A program made the translations under genes and the position numbers. The notes beneath the pieces are model-generated. The model made no database searches. It was given only the letters and a program-made list of their open reading frames with translations, and was not told the origin of the DNA. From Clostridiales bacterium (GTDB lineage: Bacteria; Bacillota; Clostridia; Oscillospirales; CAG-272): 13,171 bases of DNA. Within the stretch, counting starts at the first letter, position 1. Every line of letters begins with the position of its first letter. Shown here piece by piece: positions 7,801-13,171 of this stretch. The stretch is from contig JAEEGW010000169.1 in assembly GCA_016280525.1 (NCBI GenBank), positions 1 through 13,171 on the forward strand, written 5' to 3'.

Positions 7801-10800
7801 ATGGTGACATCGGGCAGCGCGACACCGACGATCAACGACGGTGTTATCACTGTTACCGGCGTTACTGCAGATTCTGTGATCACGATCTCAGGTGTTGTAC
7901 CGACCTATATACCGACGTTTGTTTTAGATGAGACGCAGTATGCCGCATATAACTCTTTTACAGGTAATACAATATCGGATACTGTTACCATAGGCGGTAA
8001 AACACATTATGTACTTGCGCAGGCGGTATCTGCATTGGAAGTTGGTACGACTTATGCTGCTCCGACAAACGCCTCAATGGGTGTTGACGGTACGAATCCC
8101 GCATTGACAGGCATTTTCTGGAATATGTCCGGCACACGTAACGGCGGTAACGGTTATCTGGGTGTTGTACCTGTCGGCGGAACGAACGGTGATCCCGTAT
8201 ACATATACGGTTTCTATACCGGTTATGTAGCTTATAACGATTTTACGGGTGAATACTACGATACGCTGCAAGGAGCTATGCGAATGGTCGCGGACTCGAC
8301 CCCGACAACGGTAACTTTGTATGCAAACTGCGGAACGTTTGTTGAAGAAAGCGGATCTGCTCTGCTTACTACAACAAGCGCATCGTCTAAGTTAACTCTT
8401 AATCTTAATGGATTCACCGGTTTAGGTCGTATAACAAATAACGGTAATCTTACGATTGAACTCAACGGCGGCGCATTAGAATATAAGACAGGCGCGACCG
8501 CAGCTGCTGCAGCGTATGCCGGAGTTGCAACTATTATAAATAATGGAACTCTGACAATAAATGACAGTGTTGGCGGTGGTAAGATTACAAGTGATGCAAT
8601 AAGCAACAGCAGCACTTTAGCTTCTTATTCTGCAGTTGTTTACAATAAATCTAATGCAAAGTTCTATATGAATGGCGGTACTTTGCAATATAAGCAAGCT
8701 TCTGTCAATAACTATGCGGCAGCTCTTCTGAACTACGGTACTGCCAATATTGCAAATTCAACTATAACCGCGTCGCGTGGTTACGGTATTTATAATACGA
8801 GCGCAGGTACCATTGAATTAATTGATCATTCCACGGTATCCGTAACCCACGCATCCGGCGGATATGGGTTATATAATAACGGCGGTAAGATCACTACTAT
8901 AACAGGTAGCACGATCACAGGCAAGAATACCGTAGCGCTGTATAACTATAACGGTGGTAAGATTACAACGATCGAGAATACTGAGATAGCGATTACAACG
9001 CCGACGACGAAAAATGTATACGTTATCTGGAACTACGGCGGTACGATCACAACGATTGATAATTGTACGATAACCGGTAACTCCGGTATCAACAACCGCA
9101 ACCAGCGTACTTCAGCCGCAATAACTGCCGGATACGCACTTGCGTACAGAGGCACGATCGGAACGATACATGATACTACCGTTACAGTCGGTCAGTATGC
9201 TATATACAACGGCGGTACGATCAATTTGATCAACGGTCATTCCGTATTTATAGCACAACCGGCTTCAGCTCAGGTTCCGTGGCCTACAGGTACGGCAGCT
9301 TTAAACGGCAACAGCGTGTCTCCGACTACTATTGTTAACAGTAACCTTTGGTGGTATGATTCGGCAGTCTGGAAACGAACTGATACAAACGTTGACAACA
9401 ACGGAACTTCGATGCTTCAGCGTCGTATTAGCGAGTACAAGACGACAGATGAGTTTATGCCGACGATCGGAACGATTACAGACACTGTCGAGATTATCGC
9501 ATACAACACGTCTACGAGCAATAGTTACGGCTATTATGCTTTACAGAATCAGGGCGTAATCAACGAAATAAGCGGCAGCGTTTCCATACGTTCGGAGAAA
9601 CATCCGAATAACGCAAAAAGCGTGTACGGTTATTATGCCTTATATAATACCGGCGGCGGTAAAATCGGCAGTATCGGCAGCGGTGTTACGATTTCCGCAT
9701 ATAACTACGCTGTAACGAATTTAGGTGCACGTTATTCAAAGACAGATGTAACGTATTCGACAACATACCTCGAATCCGGTGCTCTTAAGTCCGGCGGTCT
9801 TGCGACGGATTACGATTATACGTATGCTGACGTTTCTTACATCGGCAGCTCCGCGGCGACTGTAACGGCGACCTCACAGTACGCGTATCTGAACTATTCC
9901 AAGATCGGTTCTATAACCGGTACAGTCAAAGCTAACTACAACGTAATCGTAAACGCAGGCGCGGCGGGAACAACTACCGGTATTGAAGGCACGACAGCAA
10001 ATGCACGTGCGATTGAACACCGTTACTTTACAAATAACGATTCCAGCACAACCGCAAACGAATACCGTAGATATTTTGAATACACAAGAAATACAACTGA
10101 TGGTTGCTACATTGGTTCAATAACCGGTACGGTCACGGCTACGGGAAAAGGCTACCAGGCGATAGTCAACTACGGTTATATCGGCACGCTCGGCGGTACG
10201 GTATCGACGCCTACGGGTTTGGTAACAAGCGGCAGTACATATTACCCGCTGATATATAATGGCGCCGAACGTCAGGCGGCACTGAAGCAGACTGAGGACT
10301 ATTACGTTGAGTCCAACAATTACGGCGCGACGAAGTATTTACGTGAGTATACCTACGTTTCAGACGGCGCTGTGATAGACACTCTGAGCTGCACGGCCAC
10401 GAACCCGCAGGATTATACTCTGCGCAACCTTGGTACGATCAACAACCTGACCGGTACTCTCAGCGCCAAGACCATAACGGTCGCCAACGAATATAACGGT
10501 CCGTTTGATACGAGAAAAACAATTACCTACTATTCAAGCTCTTCGCGCCTGGCTGCTACTAAAGCTTCTACCGAGGTAGCTTACGAGTATACCAGACATC
10601 CGGCGACGATCAATAACATCATCGGCGCGACGATCACTACTACCGGTACGACGCATGCTCTGCGTAACTACGGCTACGTCGGAACGATCACCGGCAGCAC
10701 CATTACCGCAAAGACGACAAATGCCATTACAAACGGACGCTCTGATGATTTGGTCGCTCTCACGTCATACACGTCCAACAGGCTCGACGTGCTGACCGGC

Positions 10801-13171
10801 TGCACGCCCTCGGCAAGCGCCTGCGCACTTGCGTATGATACGACGCAGACCATCAATGAGGAATGGACCAGCGATCCCGCAACGATCGACACCATCGGCG
10901 CGGGGAACTATATCAGCGGTACGTATTACGCTATTGATAACCAGGGCAGGATCAACACGATCGATTCCGGCGACGGCACGATGACGATCATCTATACAAG
11001 CGGCGATAACTACTGTATTTTCAACCGCTTGGGCGGTTACAGCAAGAGGACCAACACAAACGCTGTACTGACTAACGCTACCGGAACGCTGACGGATAAT
11101 TATACTTATGAATATGCGGCGGCGTATATCGGCACGATAAAGAATACCTATGTTTTAGGTAAGAGAAACGCCATATATAACGGTGACGGAACAGCAAATT
11201 ACCTTGTAACCATTGATGAAATAGGTGAAGGGGCAGAATTTCGTTGCACAACAACGGGATATTCCGCAGTTGTCAATAAAGGAACAAACGCAAGAATCAA
11301 TAAAGTAAGCGGCGGCGTTTTCACCATTGCGTCCGGCAGCGGTTCCGGCTTATACAATTCCAGCACGACTTATCCTATTCTCGTTACCGGCGGCGATTTC
11401 CGCGGCGGTGACGGAACAAGAGCAACAGCTATAAACGACCCGGACAATGCCGCAAAGTATACTTATGGAACAGGAAAGAAATTAAGTTCTAATACAAGAA
11501 CGACAACTTATCACACATTGTCTAATAAGGTGCTTTCTGCTGCATCAAGCAGTTACTACTACATTACCGATGCATTTTCCGTAACCTTCGATATGCAAGG
11601 TCACGGAGATCAGATTGATCCGATTACCGGTATAGAAAGCGGATCAACAATCACCGCGCCGGATCAGCCGACAGCGGAAGGATGGGTCTTTGGCGGATGG
11701 TATAAATATCCCGAATGCAATGATGAAGATGAATGGAATTTCAGTTCCGACAAAGTAACAGGAAATACAACTCTTTATGCTAAGTGGGAACAGAATTCAA
11801 ATCTGACTGTCACATTTGATGTTGACGGAGAACAGACAACCGTTACAGTAACAAATGGCAATACTGTAGCAATACCGGAAACTGATCCCTCTAAAGTAGG
11901 TTATGAATTCAAAGAATGGCAATTAAACGGTGTAGCATATGACTTTTCAACGCCGGTCACGACTGACATAACTTTAACTGCAGCATGGAGAAAACTGCTT
12001 ACAAACAGCGACATAACCGTAACTGATGGTTCTGCAGACTACACAGGATCTGTGATAACTCCTACAGTTACAGTTAAAGACGGTAATACTGTCCTAACTA
12101 AAGATACTAATTACACCATATCAGTTGAAGGTCAAGTACAAAATGCCGGCGATTACCATGTAACTATAAACGGTATTGGTAACTATGCCGGAACAACAAT
12201 CGCAACGTTTACGGTGAATAGAGTTCAAGCAACTGTAACTGTTCCGCCGACTAAAACGGATTTAGTTTATAACGGCGAAGAACAAAATCTTGTTATTGCA
12301 GGTGAGGCAATCGGTGGAACAATTCAGTATAGCTTAACTGGTGAGAATTATTCAACTTCCATACCGGCAAAGACAGATGCACATCAAGATTATTATATAT
12401 GGTATAAAGTTGTAGGAGATGATAACCATACTGATACACAACCTGTTAAAATATCGGGAATAAATATAGAACAAGCGCCTCTTACAGCAACTCCTAAAAA
12501 TAAAAATACAGTATATGGCGATAATCCTAGAATATATTCAAAATCTGATATAGATTTCGATGGATTTGCTGCTAATGAAGATGAAAGTGTACTTGGTGAT
12601 TATACAGTAGTTTTTGATTATAATGGTTGCTCGAAGGAAGCAAACCCCGGTATTTATAATGTTACTGTCAATATAACAAGCACTAATAACAACTATGTGA
12701 TAACATCAGGCATCGGAAATATAAATGTCGGAAAAAGACCGATAACTATAGAGTCCGCTGATGCTACCAGAGAGTATAACGGAACTCCGCTTACGAATCA
12801 TAATTATTCAATAATAAGCGGAAATTTGGTCAATAATGATAGGATTATTGATAATAATGTAATTTGGCTAGGGACGCAGACTAACGTTGGACAAAGTAAT
12901 AACAGTTTCAGTGTTTCAATAACTCGTGAAGGCGAATATTATACTGATAATTATGATATTACATATATCCCCGGAACACTGACGGTAAATAAAGCAGCTG
13001 CAAAAGTAACAGCTGTTGACAAGGGCAAGATTTACGGTGCATCCGATCCTGCGCTTACAGCAACGGCAACCGGTCTTGTTGGCGAAGATACACTCAACTA
13101 TACGCTTACAAGAGTTGAAGGCGAAAACGTCGGTGAATATGCTATCACAGTAACGCCCGGCGAAAACCCGA
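4870..13171 (+). CDS. giant exported adhesin-like protein, 3' end outside the window
   Basis: One frame runs without a stop from ATG 4870 to the last base, at least 2767 codons; I read every codon. Residues 1-33 are a signal peptide or anchor: Lys-rich start, hydrophobic core at about 12-33, AVLA before a likely cut. Then come a Ser/Thr/Tyr-rich region (34-377), an Ig-like stretch (378-484), a first beta-helix-like segment (about 498-900), a connecting beta region (about 938-1125), a second beta-helix-like segment (about 1127-2230), two InlB B-repeat-like modules (about 2236-2376) and at least four Ig-like/MBG modules (2377 onward). Cysteines are rare and Thr, Tyr, Asn and Gly abundant, as in bacterial stalk and adhesin proteins. 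The last gene visible of a four-gene operon, it sits 11 nt after the membrane acyltransferase. It most likely acts outside the cell, in adhesion or as a surface layer. A sorting signal cannot be checked because the 3' end is missing. Confidence 0.95.
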   Translation, partial: MSLFKVEKNKKIWIGVAIVLVTAFYLLGTAVLAQVSPKASTNTSYSYTADTLSWGDVYAFDNAAFSGTNYSVLDGGSTTISYYSKGGTDSTKASATLYNYVGKVVYAKQTAPAQQVNMTAHSAAQFRSGIAMSTASAPIDSNVTIPVATTTGTGVYSVVPGSTGNYVVYVYSPDEAPSNVKYSLINSYTAANSYSGTPATALTFTRVGSTNWYYSNNINVSNMGWYCYKTSFSASSGSSSTADSGTGTFTGSTLTNTTLNSKTYYWNVWGATQVKFDTVISISFPSSVKLGPITKADGTFSITNDDTKGTVSVQNIFGVNVGTSYNGVHIPLFISATPKSSEYSFTGVEGGSVSVVRDGLYRYDFEGTVSLTSKWEKMVNLPTVTVNDTTVLNGYFSPTGSASFQNGTDTPFTFTADFSNAVSGATLTYAVTGSTTGIDTSGTLTASNNSFSLVASFDTVTVTFTASGDGVTKTMTYTITGSNIGLPKTARIGTTSGTNEYYTLEDALTASNNGTSGNIYIIGDYKMYNGEHPKTAWTALTNDVQKRWYVKSGVTLVVPFSTDNTVLTNSNITSSSYCVDTSSSTEYRRLTITSGNTLTIAGSVSVESKVYKSGNAGQRGPYGLIYMDANSQMTFKSGSKLYCFGFIKGDGSIDVLSGAAVYEIMTVLDYPGSASSISDVTGAGAFPFSKFSVQNVAARMTVHSGATLDVLYTIWGTLAGWNTCWVRMIDSTSSSSSSLFKSSESVTMAYINDRQYVELAGTSSISALTLSMSGVSINTSSLAGDLIPYNFTITVASGNTSLGENVILSKGSELNIDEGATLTIGSGKKLYVFDGSDDIQNVGTQPDAKVDVNGTIQVTGGLMSTTNKAVITSSKHTGKIVYNNNAVSNSSVKIKKSGTTVESVAVYPAQLQNGDGTYVDTASAQSGWTFKYDPDYLQWYRYKVEFQLNGNTVAKGFYNYDSDPATYDASWLTNLSAMVTSGSATPTINDGVITVTGVTADSVITISGVVPTYIPTFVLDETQYAAYNSFTGNTISDTVTIGGKTHYVLAQAVSALEVGTTYAAPTNASMGVDGTNPALTGIFWNMSGTRNGGNGYLGVVPVGGTNGDPVYIYGFYTGYVAYNDFTGEYYDTLQGAMRMVADSTPTTVTLYANCGTFVEESGSALLTTTSASSKLTLNLNGFTGLGRITNNGNLTIELNGGALEYKTGATAAAAAYAGVATIINNGTLTINDSVGGGKITSDAISNSSTLASYSAVVYNKSNAKFYMNGGTLQYKQASVNNYAAALLNYGTANIANSTITASRGYGIYNTSAGTIELIDHSTVSVTHASGGYGLYNNGGKITTITGSTITGKNTVALYNYNGGKITTIENTEIAITTPTTKNVYVIWNYGGTITTIDNCTITGNSGINNRNQRTSAAITAGYALAYRGTIGTIHDTTVTVGQYAIYNGGTINLINGHSVFIAQPASAQVPWPTGTAALNGNSVSPTTIVNSNLWWYDSAVWKRTDTNVDNNGTSMLQRRISEYKTTDEFMPTIGTITDTVEIIAYNTSTSNSYGYYALQNQGVINEISGSVSIRSEKHPNNAKSVYGYYALYNTGGGKIGSIGSGVTISAYNYAVTNLGARYSKTDVTYSTTYLESGALKSGGLATDYDYTYADVSYIGSSAATVTATSQYAYLNYSKIGSITGTVKANYNVIVNAGAAGTTTGIEGTTANARAIEHRYFTNNDSSTTANEYRRYFEYTRNTTDGCYIGSITGTVTATGKGYQAIVNYGYIGTLGGTVSTPTGLVTSGSTYYPLIYNGAERQAALKQTEDYYVESNNYGATKYLREYTYVSDGAVIDTLSCTATNPQDYTLRNLGTINNLTGTLSAKTITVANEYNGPFDTRKTITYYSSSSRLAATKASTEVAYEYTRHPATINNIIGATITTTGTTHALRNYGYVGTITGSTITAKTTNAITNGRSDDLVALTSYTSNRLDVLTGCTPSASACALAYDTTQTINEEWTSDPATIDTIGAGNYISGTYYAIDNQGRINTIDSGDGTMTIIYTSGDNYCIFNRLGGYSKRTNTNAVLTNATGTLTDNYTYEYAAAYIGTIKNTYVLGKRNAIYNGDGTANYLVTIDEIGEGAEFRCTTTGYSAVVNKGTNARINKVSGGVFTIASGSGSGLYNSSTTYPILVTGGDFRGGDGTRATAINDPDNAAKYTYGTGKKLSSNTRTTTYHTLSNKVLSAASSSYYYITDAFSVTFDMQGHGDQIDPITGIESGSTITAPDQPTAEGWVFGGWYKYPECNDEDEWNFSSDKVTGNTTLYAKWEQNSNLTVTFDVDGEQTTVTVTNGNTVAIPETDPSKVGYEFKEWQLNGVAYDFSTPVTTDITLTAAWRKLLTNSDITVTDGSADYTGSVITPTVTVKDGNTVLTKDTNYTISVEGQVQNAGDYHVTINGIGNYAGTTIATFTVNRVQATVTVPPTKTDLVYNGEEQNLVIAGEAIGGTIQYSLTGENYSTSIPAKTDAHQDYYIWYKVVGDDNHTDTQPVKISGINIEQAPLTATPKNKNTVYGDNPRIYSKSDIDFDGFAANEDESVLGDYTVVFDYNGCSKEANPGIYNVTVNITSTNNNYVITSGIGNINVGKRPITIESADATREYNGTPLTNHNYSIISGNLVNNDRIIDNNVIWLGTQTNVGQSNNSFSVSITREGEYYTDNYDITYIPGTLTVNKAAAKVTAVDKGKIYGASDPALTATATGLVGEDTLNYTLTRVEGENVGEYAITVTPGENP
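4981..6000 (+). other. N-terminal mature region of the giant protein, no recognised domain
   Basis: Residues 38-377 are rich in Ser, Thr, Tyr and Gly and look beta-structured. Short patterns such as GVYSVVPGSTGNYVVYVYSP suggest a small beta-sandwich at about 140-185. The end (FEGTVSLTSKWEK, about residues 366-378) resembles the closing strand of an InlB B-repeat, but the usual opening NGG and central GW are absent. I cannot assign a family. Its two Trp-rich patches (NWYYSNN, YYWNVWG) might contact a ligand, which is speculation. Confidence 0.5.
6361..7560 (+). other. first beta-helix-like segment of the giant protein
   Basis: The segment opens with YYTLEDALTASNNG followed by a hydrophobic strand (NIYIIGDY), the usual entry of adhesin-type right-handed beta-helices (short strands after a TLxxA helix). 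It continues with short strands separated by turns: LTIAGSVSV, MTFKSGSKLY, GSIDVLSGA, MTVHSGATLDV, LNIDEGATLTIGSG, KVDVNGTIQV. These repeat a strand-turn pattern of alternating hydrophobic residues and Gly/Ser/Asn. The rung length is irregular. The fold is inferred from the pattern only. Confidence 0.6.
8248..11400 (+). repeat. second beta-helix-like segment with degenerate rung repeats
   Basis: The segment starts with another helix-entry motif (YYDTLQGAM, then TVTLYANCG). From about 8521 it becomes a series of rungs with the loose consensus (Y/H)xA(I/L)xN-xG-x-I-x-x-I-x-G-x-x-(I/V)-T-(A/G). Clear examples are YGIYNTSAGTIELI, YGLYNNGGKITTI, ALYNYNGGKITTI, VIWNYGGTITTI, YAIYNGGTINLI, YYALQNQGVINEI, AIVNYGYIGTLGG and HALRNYGYVGTITG. 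The invariant Asn before the Gly turn is compatible with an asparagine ladder as in right-handed beta-helices. Copies are diverged at DNA level, although acgatc/ggtacg words recur. From residue 1480 some rungs carry long insertions, listed separately. Confidence 0.75.
9307..11124 (+). repeat. seven related insertions in the beta-helix rungs
   Basis: Long insertions interrupt the rung directly after the Asn-Gly (or Asn-Leu/Ala-Gly) turn, before the IGTI-like strand. They lie at about 9307-9462, 9721-9837, 9955-10107, 10261-10371, 10498-10605, 10735-10881 and 11026-11124, that is 52, 39, 51, 37, 36, 49 and 33 residues; edges are approximate by a few residues. Their tails align: SEYKTT, YDYTYA, FEYTRN, REYTYV, YEYTRH, EEWTSD, YEYAAA, each followed within 3-8 residues by YIG, TIG, VID, TIN or TID. 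Their bodies are rich in Thr, Ser, Tyr and Arg. A loop repeated at the same turn would project from one side of the helix. Confidence 0.7.
11572..11998 (+). repeat. two InlB B-repeat-like (Flg_new) modules
   Basis: The first module (residues about 2236-2308) runs from FSVTFDMQGHG through GWVFGGWYKYP to TLYAKWEQ, a clear match to the InlB B-repeat with its FGGW centre and AKWE end. The second (about 2314-2376) runs from LTVTFDVDGEQ through GYEFKEWQLNG to LTAAWRK and is shorter. They link the beta-helix to the Ig-like modules and presumably act as stalk units. The same family occurs in the protein encoded at 368-1741. Confidence 0.85.
12001..13171 (+). repeat. string of Ig-like / MBG-type modules
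   Basis: At least four modules follow one another. Module one (about 12001-12225) has SDITVTDGSADYTGS and NAGDYHVTINGIGNYAG. Module two (about 12226-12470) has DLVYNGEEQNLVIAGEA and IWYKVVGDDNHTDT. Module three (about 12471-12735) has TVYGDNPRIYS and ends INVGKRPI. Module four (about 12736-13000) has REYNGTPLTNHNY and YIPGTLTVNK. A fifth begins at about 13000 with GKIYGASDPALTATATG and is cut by the window end. The pattern YG-x-x-x-P-x-L, then a Gly-x-Tyr strand and a closing (L/I)TV-x-K is typical of MBG/YDG-type Ig-like repeats in Firmicutes surface proteins. They probably form a stalk toward the cell wall. Confidence 0.8.

Noticed and set aside
5486..9559. Short + strand frames at 5486-5692 and 9332-9559
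   Set aside because: They are out-of-frame readings of the giant gene with no ribosome binding site or recognisable domain.
8521..11400. CRISPR array or DNA satellite
   Set aside because: The recurring words are degenerate, vary in spacing and keep one reading frame. The repetition is at protein level (beta-helix rungs), with no constant repeat plus unique spacers.

Overview
The window looks like a Firmicutes chromosome, most likely from a gut or rumen Clostridia relative (Oscillospirales/Lachnospirales-like). The grounds are purine-rich Shine-Dalgarno sites, TTG starts, moderate GC with AT-rich intergenic DNA, and surface proteins built from InlB B-repeats (Flg_new) and MBG-type Ig-like domains. 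The lineage is an inference; no rRNA or marker gene is present. All supported genes lie on the + strand.

Layout: (1) 1-165 is the 3' end of an unrecognised gene. (2) 166-367 is non-coding and holds three inverted repeats, one of them a long stem at 203-259. (3) 368-1741 encodes a signal-peptide protein with two InlB B-repeats, one transmembrane helix and a cytoplasmic tail; it starts at TTG and ends in a strong terminator (1754-1799). (4) 1786-1883 is AT-rich and carries a candidate extended -10 promoter. (5) 1884 onward is a tightly packed operon of four genes: a CPBP/CAAX-type intramembrane protease homologue, an ANL-superfamily acyl-activating enzyme, a DUF1624 (HGSNAT-like) membrane acyltransferase, and a giant exported protein. 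The gaps are 3 nt, a 4-nt overlap and 11 nt.

The giant gene begins at ATG 4870 and stays open, in one frame with no stop, to the last base (at least 2767 codons). I translated it line by line. It has an N-terminal signal/anchor segment, a Thr/Ser/Tyr-rich N-terminal region, an Ig-like stretch, two segments that look like right-handed beta-helices, two InlB B-repeat-like modules and at least four MBG/Ig-like modules. Its C terminus, where a wall anchor would lie, is outside the window. In the second beta-helix, seven related 33-52 residue insertions occur at the same point of the rung. The last six fall on alternate rungs, and most end in a Glu/Asp-Tyr-Thr type motif.

Working model (inference): the ligase activates a carboxylic acid, the membrane acyltransferase moves an acyl group across or at the membrane, and the giant protein or another envelope molecule receives it, with the CPBP protein as a processing or accessory membrane factor. 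This resembles the logic of Dlt or O-acetylation systems but with different parts. The operon arrangement is directly visible; the functional link is not.
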